Positions 11,780 through 25,400 of a DNA stretch of 64,000 bases are shown piece by piece. The stretch comes from Orychophragmus violaceus (lineage: Eukaryota; Streptophyta; Magnoliopsida; Brassicales; Brassicaceae). The stretch's first letter is position 1; each line of letters starts with the position of its first letter. The translations under genes and the position numbers were made by a program. The notes under the pieces were generated by a model. It was not told the DNA's origin and did not search any database. It was given only the letters and a program-made list of their open reading frames with translations. The stretch is from contig CM058230.1 in the NCBI GenBank assembly GCA_030180135.1, positions 14,881,082-14,945,081 on the forward strand, in the 5' to 3' direction.

Positions 11780-12603
11780 TGAGGATTTGATTTGAGATGA
11801 TTTTGCAAAATCGCACCGATAATCGCTCTCGCTCTCTTAGGGTTTCTCGGATGATGAACAAGAAGTGAATAGTCTCTTTTTCTCTTTGCCGCGAGTTTAT
11901 ATTCATGTCTCTTCAGCTTTCACTCTTTTGTCGTCTAGCATTCTAGTTTAGCAATGGACTTGTCCGGTTTAATCAAAAATTGATTCCCTGTACCAACCTG
12001 GTTTACTGTGATAGACCATAGTCTTCTCTCTCAAGAATTTAAGTTAGTCTTACTCATACCAGATTCAACCACATCCACATTCAAGTCATGAGTTTTATGG
12101 AAATCTTCACATCTAATAATGAACTCCACTTACACAGGTATCAACTGGCATTGAAAAATCTAAAATTTACAGATTTCTTAAGAACTTTTGTTCGTACCTC
12201 CTGACAAAGTGCTTGTTTTAGAATGTATCCTCGGCTTATGTTGATTCATGCACTTGGCCATCCAGATTTCAATGGCTAGCTTTCACACTCCCATTCCTTT
12301 ATCTTGTCTGTGTCAGTTTTCAACCTTTATCCTGTAGGAGAGAGCAGATTTCCCTCTCTTTTTTTTTTTCTTGTCGTACTTGATGAGCTAGTTTTTCTTT
12401 AGCACTTGATTTCTCAACAGCTAGCTTTAGTCTGATTGTTCTTTTCTTCTGCTCTCTCTTTCTACGAAACCTGTACTAGACACAAACAAGACGGAATGAC
12501 AGGCAGCTCTTTTCCACTTCACCATAGGACTCCAAGCTAAATCTGAGCTTAATATACACCTTGTGTTACTGCATGTATCAGTTCTGCACACTTGCACAAA
12601 CCG
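11780..12603 (-). other. Spacer between Sirevirus pol and the extra ORF
   Basis: About 820 bp without a convincing frame on either strand. It includes an A-run on the minus strand near 12355-12371. It probably serves as leader for the downstream ORF, but no splice or promoter signal could be fixed. Confidence 0.5.
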
Positions 12604-15600
12604 TCACATTTCACAAATACCAATTGCATTTCTTAGAGTGACAAAATGATTAAAATCAAGTGGTTTTTTGAAGAAATCAGCCAGTTGAGACTCAGTGACA
12701 ATGTGTTCTATCATTACCTGTTTTTCCTCCACTAGCTCACGAATGAAGTGGTGCCTTATGTCGATTTTTTTGGTTCTAGAGTGCTGTACCGGATTCTTTG
12801 AGATACTTATGGAACTTTTGTTGTCACAATAAACCAGTAGCACTCCTGAATCCATTCCAAAATCCGCAGACATTTGTTTCATCCATAAGAGTTGTGCACA
12901 ACAGCTTCCCATTGAGATGTATTCTGCTTCAGCTGTAGAGAGAGACACTGAGTTCTGCTTCTTGCTCATCCATGAGATAAGATTATTCCCCAAAAAGAAA
13001 CAACCTCCACTTGTGCTCTTCCTGTCATCTACACTCCCAGCCCAGTCAGCATCACAATATCCAACCAGACTTTTGTTTGATCCTTTAGAATACCAGATTC
13101 CCAAGCCGATCGATCCCTTAACATATCTGATGATACGTTTGACCGCTTCTAGATGTGACTGCTTGGGCTTGGCTTGGAACCGTGCACATACTCCAACACT
13201 AAATGTCAGATCTGGCCTGCTCGCAGTTAGATAAAGAAGACTCCCTATCATCCCTCTGTAAGTTCTGACATCAACATCTTTTCCTTCATCATCCTTTGTC
13301 ATCTTGACCGTAGTACTCATAGGAGTTTTGGCTTCTTTGCAGTGATCCATTTTGAACTTAGTGAGTAGATTCTTAGCATAGGTTGTTTGTGATATGAATA
13401 TTCCATCTCTTGACTGTGTGATCTGTAGTCCGAGGAAGTATTTTAACTTACCAACCATGCTCATTTCGAACTATTTTGTCATGCTTGACACAAACTCGTC
13501 GACCAATTTCTGTGATGTGCCACCAAAGATAATATCATCAACATATATTTGCACCATCAAGATCTCCTCGTTTTGTTCCAGAATGAACAAGGTCTTGTCC
13601 ACACTTCCCCTATTGTAGCCTTGATCTAATAGAAAACCTGTCAGCCTTTCATACCATGCTCTAGGTGCTTGTTTAAGGCCATAGAGAGCTTTGTTTAGCT
13701 TGTACACATGCTTAGGATTCAGTGCATCCTAAAACCCTTTTGGCTGCTCAACATACACCTCCTCTTGAACGTAACCATTTAGAAAAGCACTTTTCACATC
13801 CATCTGGTAAACCGTGAAGTTCATGATACAAGCCATTCCCAAGAACAGCCTGATTGACTCAAGTCTTGCGACAGGAGCAAACATTTCTTCAAAATCCACA
13901 CCTTCGATCTGATAATATCCTTGTGCTACCAATCTTGCTTTGTTCCTGATCACTACCCCTTCTTCATCAATCTTGTTTTTGAATATCCACTTTGTTCCAA
14001 CGATGTTTCCTTGTTCTGGTCTTGGAACCAGCTCCCATACATCATTGCGAACGAATTGTTCCAGTTCTTGTTGCATGGAAACAATCCAAAACTCATCATC
14101 GATTGCCTGCACATATGTTTTGGGTTCAATAGTGGATACAAAGCATGCAAATCGTACCATTTCTCTGAAGTCAAGTTGGACTCCTCGTGTTTTTCTCTCT
14201 TCTTCAGCTTCCCCAATGATATCCTTGACAAAGTGATTGCGAGGAACATGTAATTCTTTGCTTGCTTTTGAAGACTCTTTCACTTGTTCTTTAACCTTCT
14301 TGTTCTTCTTTGGTTTGAAATGCATTTGGATTCCTCGAGTTTTCCTTTCTTCTCCTGCTTCTCCAATGATGTCTATGACAGAGTGATTCCTAGGAACTCT
14401 TAGCTCTTTCTTGGGTTGAGCTATGTCCTGTATAATATCAGTCTGACTCAGATCGTTAGATCCTCTGGACTCTTCATTCCTTCCTTCATTGTCAGAGTCG
14501 ACTTCAGAGTTTACTCCTTCACATTGTGTGAATGAGTAATCATCAAAAACCACATTCACCGATTCCATAATGAGGCTTGTTTTGTTGTTGTACACCCTGA
14601 ATGTTGTACTATTTCCTGAGTAACCCAGAAATATCCCTTCATCGCTTTTGGAGTCAAACTTCCCTAGATGATCTTTATCATTCAAGATATAGCATTTGCA
14701 CCCAAACACATGGAAATAGCTCAGATTAGGGGTTTTTCCTTTCCACAGTTCATATGGTGTCTTAGTAGACCCTTTCCTGACGTACACTCTGTTGATGATG
14801 TAGCATGCAGTGTTGATTGCTTCAGCCCAGAATCTTGTTGGCACATTGTTTCCATGTAGCATTGCTCTTGCTATCTCTTGGAGTGTTCTGTTCTTCCTTT
14901 CCACCACACCATTCTGTTGTGGTGTCCTTGGTGCTGAGAATTGGTGACTTATTCCATGTTTCTCACAGAACATTCTCATTGTATCGTTTTGGAACTCTCC
15001 TCCATGATCACTTCGAATTCGTTTTATACTCCCTTTCTCGTTGATCAGCTGAAGTGCCCAGATTCTAAAGCTGCTGGCTGTGTCAGATTTTTCCCTGATG
15101 AATCTTACCCATGTGAATCTTGTGTAGTCATCTACTAGCACAAAGACATATCTATTTCCTACTAAGCTTTCGACTTGCATTGGTCCCATTAAGTCCATGT
15201 GAACTAAATCAAGAGCTGACTTAGACTGGATGTCAGGAACTCTCTTGTGTTGAACTTTGACTTGCTTCCCTTGATTGCATGGTCCGCATATCATCTTGTC
15301 ACAACCTTTTATATGGGGAATTCCGCGAACAATTTCTTTGTTCACAAGGTTAGTCAGGTTCCTGATGTTCATGTGCCCAAGTCTTTGATGCCACACATTT
15401 AGCTCATCCTTTGCGTTAAAACACTTCATGGTGTTTCTCCACATGTAACAGTTGTTGCCTGTCCTTACTCCTTGAATGACTGTTTCTTGCTGTTCATTGA
15501 TTCCCTTGCATTCAGTGCGTGTAAACATGACCATCAGTCCTTCATCACATAGCTGGCTAACACTTATGAGATTAGCTTTGAGCCCATGCACCAAATACAC

Positions 15601-17574
15601 ATTCATTAGTTGTGGTACCTCAGTTTCACTGGTTTGTCCTTTACCTAGGATGTTTCCGTGACCTCCATCTCCAAAGGTAACTTTCCCTCCTTTAATTGTT
15701 TTGACTTTTTGAAGATTCTTCTGATCTCCAGTCATGTGTCTGGAACATCCGCTATCAAAGTACCATGGGACTGTTTCTTCCTGCTCGTTTGAGACGAAAG
15801 CCATGTTACACCTGAATCCAAGACCAGCTTTTGTCTTCCTAGGTGTATGCCTTGCTATTTGATGCAGATCAGATGTCTTGATCCAGATTTGATTCTTGAA
15901 GCCATTCCAGTAGTACATTCCTTGTCTTATCAACCAATTCACGTTTTCCTTGAACCTTCTGCAATATACTTTGATATGTCCTTGATCCCCACAAAACCAG
16001 CATCCATCTGTTTGTTTGTAAGACTCTTGAAAGTCTTGATCAGCAAAGCCTCCTGAGATAAAGTTGATATTCTCGGCTCCCTTCATACCTTTCCCTGTGT
16101 ACCCGAGACCTCGATATCCTCTTTCAGTTCTTCCTTCGCTCAAGATTTTGTCCAGTTGCTTACTCCCTGTAAGCATGTGAATCTTCTTGTGATGATGTGT
16201 TAGCTCTGCTTGTAGTCGTGCTGATGTTTCTTTCTCTTCTTTTAACTCTTGTTCGAGTCTGTCAGCTTTTACAGCAAGATTCAGTTTGTCCTTCATCAAT
16301 GTTACGCTTTCATCACTCAGCCTCTTCACGGTCATGAGTTCAAGATTTAGTGACTCAATGATTGCCTCAAGACGTGACTTCTCCTTAATCAGTTCCATAT
16401 TTTCCTTTCCTACAGTGATTAAGGTGTCTCTTACCTCTTTCAGATCTATGTCAGGTTCTGATTCAGAGTCTGACTCATCTCCTACTCCGTCAAACTCAGT
16501 GATACCAACGAAGGCCACAAAGTTGTTCAAATCATCTTCACTTTCAGAACTGTCTTCATCAGTATCTTCTTCAGCCAGTAGAGATTTCTCCTTTCTCCTC
16601 TTTTGATCATTTACACAATCTAGTTGAGTATGTCCAAGACCTTGACAGCCAAAGCATTTGATCTCCCTTCTCTTGACTGTTGGACACTCAGTTCGATAAT
16701 ATCCAAAGCCTTTGCACTCATGACACTGGATATCATCTTGTTTGGCAGACTTATCTCCTTCGGTTTGTTTCTTGGGAAAATTTGATTTCTTCTGAGATGA
16801 TCCCTTACCTTGTTCAATTCTTCTTAGAGCACGATCAAACCTTCTAACCAACAAGCTTATCGGATCGTCTTCATTCGTGACCTGTTTGCTTGTTTCACTA
16901 ACCGCTAGAGCTAAGCTGCGTGGTTTCTTAATGCCTTCCAATTCCAACTCATGGGCTTGCAACATCCCTACAACTTCTCCAAAGGTGATTTCATCTGTGT
17001 TCTGAGATACGCTTAGAGCTGACTTGTATGGCATGTATTTGGCTGGAAGACACTTTAGAAACTTCTTGACAAGCTTCTTATCTTTGTATATCTTCCCAAG
17101 AGTTGCAGCTTCCTGGGAGAGCGAACTTAGCTTGGCACTGAAATCGGCAATAGACTCGTGCTCATCCATCTTTAGATTCTCAAACCGTGAAGCAAGTAGA
17201 TCCTTTCTTGAATTCTGCACCTTTTGAGTTCCTTCAAAGTGTGTTTGTAGGATATCCCATGCATCTTTAGCAGTTTCACATCCTTGAATTAGTTCAAAGG
17301 TCTTCTTGGAAACGCTACAATGAATAGCACTTAGAGCCTTAAAGTTGTACTTGGATTTCTTTGTTTATTCTTCTGTCCAAGTTTCTTCCGGTTTGGGTGT
17401 CTCCACGCCTTTTTCATCTTTGATCATGGGCTCCTTCCATGTTTCCGTAACTGCCTTCCACGCCAGTGGATTGATTCCTCTGATTTGCGACCGCATTCTT
17501 GACTTCCAGAACCCATAATTTCCAGCATCAAGGATGATTCTTGTGCTGTTCAAGAGTTCTTGATAGCCTTCCAT
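12604..17574 (-). pseudogene. Sirevirus gag-pol polyprotein, one frame with three nonsense codons
   Basis: A single frame of 1657 codons runs from ATG 17574 to TGA 12606-12604, interrupted by TAA at 17367-17365, TAG at 13731-13729 and TAG at 13473-13471, with no frameshift seen. In order it encodes: gag (UBN2-like); zinc knuckles including CFGCQGLGHTQLDC and, after a coiled-coil-like charged stretch, CWFCGDQGHIKVYC; aspartic protease (WYFDSGCSRHMTG); GAG-pre-integrase; integrase core (HMDLMGPM, ending ERKNRTLQE); reverse transcriptase (VYQMDVKSAFLNG, then YVDDI between the second and third stops); and copia RNase H (STAEAEYISMG). Gag before pol and integrase before RT is the copia order. The stops remove the gag start and split RT, so the copy cannot make its own enzymes. 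Confidence 0.9.
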
Positions 17575-17619
17575 CTTTCTTCCTCAGGATCTCACCCGAT
17601 TTGATAGCTACGAGTGGTA

Positions 17620-17631
17620 GCTCTGATACCA
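17620..17631 (-). other. Primer-binding site of the Sirevirus
   Basis: Minus strand TGGTATCAGAGC, two bases inside the 5' LTR that begins at 17634. Confidence 0.85.
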
Positions 17632-17633
17632 AT

Positions 17634-18173
17634 TGAAAGTGTAAGGCTATGTGTTTTTCAAAGTAAATAACTATTTGACTCAAATGATCTCTCTGAAAAA
17701 CTTGTGTTTATTAGATTGACCTTTGTGACTTACAAGAACACCTTATTCAATCTAATCTCTCAATGATCTATACGCAATCACTTGAGCTCTCACAAGAAAA
17801 CTTTTCTCTCTAAAATGCTTGCCCTATACACGGCGCAAGCTATCCTATTTATACAAGATAGGATCGCTAACCTAGTTAGCTCAAAACCCTCAAGAAGATA
17901 AACCTTATCTTCTCAGAGATAAGCACAAGAATCCTAACTACCTTAACTACTTTAAGATTTAGGAATCTCTTTTATTCTTTACTAGATATCATCTAGATAC
18001 TCTCCAAGATGCATGTCCAGCTCAGCCATACTTCTTGGATTGTCCACCTCAGCTCCAGCTCTCGATCAAGTCAATTCGCCAAGTCCTCATCATGCGTTTC
18101 ACACGTTGCTTGTGTGTATCACTTCTTGAGCTACTGCTTGACTGATACATTAAGTGACTCAGCTGCATCTTCA
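17634..18173 (-). repeat. 5' LTR of the Sirevirus
   Basis: 540 bp, terminal TG...CA on the minus strand; partner of 9203-9742. It abuts solo LTR D directly at 18174. Confidence 0.85.
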
Positions 18174-20519
18174 GAGGGCATTTTGGTATTTTACCAAAAT
18201 GCGAGCCGGAAGCCAAGACGGGCCAAATGTTCCTAATTTTAAGTAAATAAAACATTTAGAAGACAAATAATGGTGGAAACGGACATTAAACGAGTTTTTT
18301 GGACTATCGGGAAAGGAAACCGATAGAACCGAGAAAACTTGTAAAATTCACAACGGGAGCTACGGGTATCCGTTCGAGGTGATTCAAATTGCTAAATTCA
18401 TATATATTCACCAAGTATCTGATTATATGACTTGGAGGATTTATGGAAGTAGCTATGCGGTTTTTAAATATTAAACTCAGAATTGGTTGTATCGGTACAT
18501 CCAAGTGGTTCGGGAATAAGAAGGTTCTAGAATCTGATTGGTGTAGCGTTTTGGTCAGAATTGAATCCTTAAGTGCCATGTATCTCCTCTCCATGTCGCC
18601 ACCTCTCCCCTTGTGTGCAAAGAATGTTTTTTTGTGGATTCATTGAATGGTTGCATGGCAAAAACAACTAATCAACACATTCATGAACCTCACTTCACTC
18701 ATTCAGATCATCCTGACCTCTCTCTCTAGCCTCCTTCATCTCTCTGTCGATCCCCCACCTCTCTCTCTCCAAGTTCATCCTCAAATGAATGCATTTCCTT
18801 GAAGACTTATGAAGATCTTCTTCTTGTTCTTAAAGTTTTTCATGTCTTGGTGAGCAAGAAACTCCAATAACTAAAAACCTAAGTCAAATCTTCATAAACC
18901 ACCTGGATAACCTTGATCACCATCTTCTCCTCTCCATTCGCCATCGGTTAGCTAATCCCGCCGCCGCCGGAGCTCGAAGGAAAGTCGCCGGAGAAGCCAT
19001 CGTCGGCTCTCTCCGCCACTCTTCTCCTTCTTCAGGCGGTTCTGCAGCTTAGTTTCCTCTCCCTCAGCAACTCCTCTCACCCGAGACCAGCTCCTCTCGC
19101 CGGCCAAATCACCGGAGAAGCTCCTACGCCGTGGTCAACGCCGGAGCTCTAACCGGTCAACGTCGGAGATAAGTTGTTTACAGCTCTCTCCCGCCATGTC
19201 TCCTCCTCCCTGTCGTGCTCTCTCACCGTAGTTGGTCCCTCTTACCGGTCAGTCGCCGGAGGAATCTTCTAGCTGATGGTCATCGCTCCTCCACCGCGAG
19301 TCAACGCCGAAGAAGCTCTCGCCACCGCCGGTCAACGCGGTTCTTCTTGGTTTCTTCAGCAGGTCCGGTTCAGGGTGATTCTGTTTTGGTCAGTTTTGGT
19401 TTGATCCAACTGGTTTAATTGGTCAACCGGTTCAACATTGGTCAAACCGGTTTACTTAGTTCAAACTGGTTCAATTTGGTTTACCTAAACCGATCCGATT
19501 AAATATTGGTTCAAGTCGGTTTCGTTGGTTCAAGAATTGGGTCAACCGGTTATGGGAAAGTCAACAGTCAACTTGGTCATCCTTCGGTCAAGGCTCGGTC
19601 AACGCCGGTCAACACCATGATCAAGCCGGTCAACGCTTGGTCAACGGCCGGTTTATGATCAGTTAAGCTCGGTTCGTGGTATCCGGGAAGGTTCGGGGTT
19701 CTGTTGCTAGGTATCAGGATTTGCATATGTCACTTCCGTCCATCTGTCGCATTATCATTGTGAGTCGGCTAAATTGCATTAGTAATTAGTTCATATAGAC
19801 CCAGGAATACTTGAACCGTAGCTTAGGAATGCATACTCGTTGATTGAATTGATTGATTGGTTAACGACGAATATCAATTTAATAATGAATTGTTTCGGAT
19901 TATGAATGCATGCTAGATAGAGAGTCTTGATTGTTCGTTTGTTCGTTATATGCACGTTGATTGTAACATTCATATTAGACTGGCATGCGTAGGAACTATA
20001 TGCACGTATATAAGCATTAAATAACGATGTGAAATGAATCTATATACGATAATTAAGACATTTTCAAAAGATGGATTAAAACACTAAACAAACCTTTATA
20101 GAATATTATAACGGGTGGGTTAGGTTTAATAGACGGGTTAATGGGTTAATTGAATTAAAATTAAATAACAAGGAGATGTCAGGGGATTAGTAAGTTCACT
20201 AATCCTATACCGACACATCGTGGATTTTATTAAAAGACGTTAGAAAAGATAATTAAAAGGTTAGTGAATGGTGAGTCGTCTACGGGTTAGAAATCCGCTA
20301 ATCCAAGGTAGCAGACTAAACGAGATTAAAAGACATTAATAAACTTAAAGGCTTGCTTAATAGTCTGATTGTGTGTTGTTGCTTTGATGTTGTGTGTTTG
20401 TGTGCAGGCCTGTGTTTTAGACTACTCTAGTGTTGGGCCGAGTGGTAAGCTTGAGTGATACCTACCACGATCATGGTACCGGGTAAGTTTGTAGTTACCG
20501 ATTCGGTATGGCACCGAAT
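18174..20519 (+). repeat. Solo LTR D, left part (interrupted by element B)
   Basis: From GAGGGCATTTTGG on, this aligns with solo LTR E from about 22573. Roughly the first 85 bp are missing at the Sirevirus junction. It resumes at 31141 after element B. The middle (19130-19700) is dense in GGTCAAC (TTGAC on the other strand) and CCGGTT motifs. No PBS or interior follows the far end, so it is a solo LTR of a long-LTR family related to element A. Confidence 0.75.
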
Positions 20520-21199
20520 TGTTGGATCTCCTAGGATCTAGGGTTTGTTATATTGAAATTACCAACCTCGTTCTTACCTCAGATCTGGCAGCGAAATAGA
20601 ATGGTGAACGAGATCTAGCGAATCAAGTGCTTCGCCTCTACCAAGCACACACTCACACAACCTGGAACGCCGGGATGCTAGTGCCGGATTCAGGGAATGA
20701 GTTTTCGATGTCTCTGCTTTTCTCTCAGAGAATTTCAGTGACCGCTAGGGTTCAGGTCGACCATATAAACCTTTATATATCGACCTGGAAATGACATCAC
20801 AAAACCGTCGGAGAAGCCCGACTCGTTTATGTCAAAACCCGATATGCATCGATCGACACACTTACTGTGTCGATCGACACACCTTCTCGAAAAGCCTGCA
20901 TCGATCGACACACTCATGTATCGATCGACACATACATCATAAAACTCTATGTCAATGTGTATCCAATACACATCAACGTGATCATTATCAAATGATCATT
21001 CCCATATGTTAGCTTCCAGATTGCTTAGGTGTGTGACCCTATAGGATCATATAATACTGGCAGTAAGTCTACAACTTACAGATTACAAGAGGCTTCTAGC
21101 AAAGCATTACAATCACCAGTATTATACAAACGATTGATCTCGATACACAACTATTATCAGGAGTGAGTACAAGTGTGATTTCAGGACACAATCCCAACA
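20520..21199 (-). repeat. 3' LTR of element B
   Basis: 680 bp. It contains two palindrome pairs: copies of TGTCGATCGACA or one- or two-base variants start at 20847, 20868, 20899 and 20919. A TATA-like AT stretch lies at 20762-20785 (minus-strand sense, about 70 bp downstream of the pairs). The polypurine tract GTACAAGTGGGAGAT (minus) abuts it at about 21200-21214. Confidence 0.9.
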
Positions 21200-22488
21200 A
21201 TCTCCCACTTGTACTGGAATCATCAATTTCTACAATCCTTTTGTCTCTATATCTCGATTTGGCATAAGACAAGATTAGTGTCATTCTTATTAAGCCAATA
21301 TCATGTTTATCGAACTCCTGATCTATACTGAACAAAACAAACAACTGAACTACAGTTCGTTTGAGTGCGGCCACACATTTTCTCAGCATAAAATCTTCGA
21401 TAGGCCCTGAGATATTTATCTCCCGTTATTCAGGAGGGACAAATCACATCTTGTTCCATCCATGTTCCTTTACACACTTCATGATACACCTGAGCAGTGC
21501 CTTTATACCCGCCAGTTACGGATCGACGTTTGACAAGGTCAAGGTGCACCAATTCATATGCAATAAAGCATGATGAACTCAGGTCTAAGGACTATACTCA
21601 ATAGTCGTAATGAGAACCTCTCATGACACAGATATAACTATCCTGGAGACTTCTCATTAGCGGGTCACGTCCGATCATATGTTCACCAACATATATCTAT
21701 GTTACTGACTGTGATACTCATATCATTGACTCCATGAAACTTAGTCAACAGTCACCTCACAAGCTAGTCTCTCGCGGTTGTTATTGTCCCACTTTAACAA
21801 CCTCGACTAGGGACACGTCATAATTTATGTCATTTGTTACTAATAGGGTTTCATGATCAAGTCCTCAACTTGATGGCCTAAAATATGACATAAACTTATT
21901 TTGGGACCATTATTTAATTATCCAATAGTCAAATAATGTTGATGTCAGTTTTTTCATAAACATGACCATATCATATTTATCTGAATATCATAACTAAACT
22001 AACTCCCACTAGAATCAAGACCAAGTCTTCAGATATCTAGAACCTACAGCAACAGTATACAACTCGTGCTTAGGTTGTGAGAGATGCTGCGGTGTTCTTG
22101 CTTGGAACTATTCCAGCAAACCACACCGCTATTCTTTAATGAGCTATATTCTACGGTCCTCTACTTGGAAACCTTTCCAACAGACAGTACCGTTACACAT
22201 GCAAAATGACATAACCAGGTGACAACCGGGAGTCATCTTTGTCTGTCTAACTACTCATAATTGATTCGTCTATTTCTCAGTTATACAAGAACCTATCCTT
22301 AGTGTTTCTTAAACACTTGGGGATATTCCTTTACAAATGTCCAGTGACTCTTACTGGAACAAATTGGTATCTTCTCGTCATGCTTTTATGCGTCAGCTAC
22401 ATTTAGACGAGCGCATAATATGGCATTCATGATGGATTCTATTGCATAAGCAAAAGGAATCACACTCATTAGACACTAGCTCAGCCAG
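21200..22488 (-). pseudogene. Element B RNase H and 3' untranslated remnant
   Basis: The part beside the LTR matches the 3' untranslated region of element C (39430-40262). Further right, translated minus-strand fragments match the end of C's RT/RNase H region, but several stops and shifts break the frame. The sequence continues across solo LTR E at 25947. Confidence 0.6.
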
Positions 22489-25400
22489 TGTAATACCCTG
22501 TATCAAGAATGGGTCAACGGGCAGTCAAGAAGTCGACGAGGGGCATTTTCGTAATTTCCAGAAGATGAGGGGTATTTTGGTAAAATCTACCAAAATGTGA
22601 GCCGGAAGCTAAGACGGGCTAAATGTTATTCTTTTTAAGTAAAGAAAACATTTAGAAGACCAAGAAAGGTGGAAACGGAGATTAAACTAGTTTTTCGGGT
22701 TATCGGGAATGGAAACCGATAAAACCGACAAAACTTGTAAAATTCATTACGGGAGCTACGGGTGTCCGTTTGAAGTGATTAAAATTGCTAAATTCATCTA
22801 AGAGCATTTAGAATCTTAAAAGAAGGCTTGGTGGATTTATAGAAGCAGCTAAAGAGTTTTTAAAATATTAAACCTTAAACCGGTTTTTCTGAGAAACCGA
22901 TACAATGTTCGGGCAAGCGAGAGGACCTTCTAAACTCCACCAAAAATTATGAAATTTTGACCACAGCCTCATGAGAAGATGTAGAAGCCACGGTTAAAAA
23001 GATTCAGCAAGATTCAATGCCTAGATGAAGTTATATATTTTAGATCATTAATGGGTGATTAATGACTAAAATTCCAAAATAAATTCATGGAAGCTTGGGC
23101 TTGGTTTGGGGATGAGTGGAGCTGATATCTGAAGTCATTATGGACCTAATTCAAGCCCAGTTAAAAGTTGTGCCACGAAAATTATGCAAGAAGAAGGAAG
23201 AGGCTTTGTTATGTTTTGGTGCATGAATCTACAAAAGGGTTTTGGGTCTAAATTCAAAGGGCTTCTAAGTGGGATTTATATACATGAAATGGGTGATAAA
23301 AATATCTGTTTGTGGCCCTGCATGAGAGAGGAGGCGTGGCATGAGAAGAAGGTAGAAGAGTGGATGGACACATGGCTTTCTCTAAGTCTCCTTGTGTTGC
23401 TATAAAAAGGGGGTGAGGCCTCCTCATTTCTTCACACCAACAAAACAAAAACAAGAGAGAAAGAAGAGAAGGAGAGGAGGAGAAGAAAGGCGTGAGAAGA
23501 AGAAGAAGAAGAAGAAGAAGAAGAAGAAGAAGAAGAAGGAAGCCGGAGGAGGAGAAGCCGGAGGGAAGAAGAAGGAGGAGCCGGAGGAGAGAGAGAGGGA
23601 GGAGAGAGAGAGGGAGGAGAGAGAGAGAGAGAGAGAGAGTGAGAATAAATAAAAGAAAGATGGGGAAAGGAAAATTAATACGTCGGAATATTCTAAAGAA
23701 TATTCTTCGGAAAGAAAATTTTCCGACGTAATAATCTTCCCGATATACCGGATTTCTTTTATTTAGAAATAGAATAGACGGTTGTAGTAGACATCATACG
23801 AGGGTTGTACTGAGGTTCGGGATCACGAAGGTCAACGGCATGGTAAAGTGCGGGTCAAGGTCGGGTCAAAAAGACGGAGGTTCGGGGAAGGTTCGGGTTA
23901 GCGTCGGGTTCGTGCCGGGTCTCGTTGTTCTGCTAGTCCGTCAATCCGTCTGTCATCATAATAGCAATGTGAGTCGACTCAAAACACCGTAGAGTAGTAT
24001 TGCATATAGATCATAAAATGAGAAACCGTAGATTAAGTAATTGCATACCCAGATATAAATTGATGGCGTTTGAGAATTGAATTGACAATAAACCGGTTAG
24101 GGGGTTGAGACGCATACTAGGATCGTAAGATTAAACGGATTAAACTTGTTGTGTGCCGTTAGGTTGGTAGTAACGTTGTGTGATACATACATATAGTCGT
24201 TGTATGATAGGGCCGTATATGCATATATATCTATGTATGAAGAACGATCTAAAATGAATCTAAGTACGGAAATTAAGACGCTATAAAATACGGAAGTAAA
24301 CTTAACAAACGTATAGCATATGGAATGATACTTGGTTAAGGTTTAATGATAAAGGAATGAATGGAATAAATAAATGGTGAGATGTCGGGGAGTTTAGTAA
24401 GCTACTAGCTCTAAACCGACGGATCGGGGAGTTGATAAAAGATACCTAGGAAAGGTTAAGAAAAGAAAAGTGTTGAGATTGGAGCCGTCTACGGGTTAGC
24501 AATCCGCTAATCCAAGGTAGCGGACGATAAAGAGATATGAGCCGTCTACGGGTTAGCAATCCGCTAATCCAGTGTAGCGGACGTGAATGAGTTAAAAGAC
24601 ATTAGGAACCCTAATAGGCTTGCTTGTGTGATGATTGTTTGTATTGTATGATTGTGTGTTTGGGGTTGTTAAGCTTTGTTGTGCAGGCCTATTAGATTGT
24701 CTCGGTATTGGGCCGAGCAAGCGGTGGTGCGGGTGTGTGTGTAGACTTGCGGGGTGCGGTGAGGAGATGGTGGTTAATGGTTGTTCGAGTCTGATTGATT
24801 GCTAGAGTCCGAGCGAGTCTGCGTATTTACTTTTCTGCACTAGGACTCTAGGGTGCGTTAGATCCCGCAAGTCTAGGTGATTGGAGACGTTCTGGTACTT
24901 CCGACCCGATTGGATCCTCGGGAAGTTGCTTAACCGGATCATGGTGATTTCGGTTATGGCGTTAACCTATGGAGTGACGTCTGTAGGTGTGTAGTCCGGA
25001 GAACACGGGGTCGCGTCCTAGGGCCAGACTGCATGGAAGCTCGGGTTGTCGGGGGTAACCGGAGTCACTGCGTATCGATGGACGGAGAACAGTGTCCTGG
25101 ATCGTGAGACTTGGTGTTAACGTCTGGGAGTCGAGAGGGTTTGTTACCATATCAGTAATGGTGGAAACCCATGGAAGTTACCAAAAAGCGTAAGGGCCCA
25201 GTGGTGTGTTGATGATGATGATGGTGTTGCGCGATAGATAGATCGAGTCTAATCGAGAGCATGTACCGCAGTGTTCTCGATTTCCTTCATTGATGTGATG
25301 TGTTGTTATTGAATTGCTTGTGTGTTATGAAGCTCATCACGTCTTGGTAGCACGTGATCGGCTATTATACTTGATTGTTATTTTGGGTTTTGGGCGGGAT

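Larger units (their letters stand above)
8934..18173 (-). mobile_element. Sirevirus-type Ty1/copia retrotransposon plus a duplicated 5' fragment
   Basis: Two 540-bp LTRs (9203-9742 and 17634-18173, about ten differences, 98% identity) bracket a minus-strand gag-pol frame, a second coding region after pol, and several polypurine tracts. Extra coding after pol and multiple PPTs are established Sirevirus hallmarks. Left of the 3' LTR there is a further PBS and gag start (8934-9202) identical in layout to 17365-17633, so the structure is LTR-interior-LTR-partial interior, as expected from recombination between LTRs of tandem or ectopic copies. The right flank is solo LTR D and the left flank is element A, so no target duplication can be checked. 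Confidence 0.85.

Noticed and set aside
13921..17227. Many plus-strand frames of 60-110 codons opposite the Sirevirus pol
   Set aside because: Shadows of the conserved minus-strand polyprotein; no independent signals.
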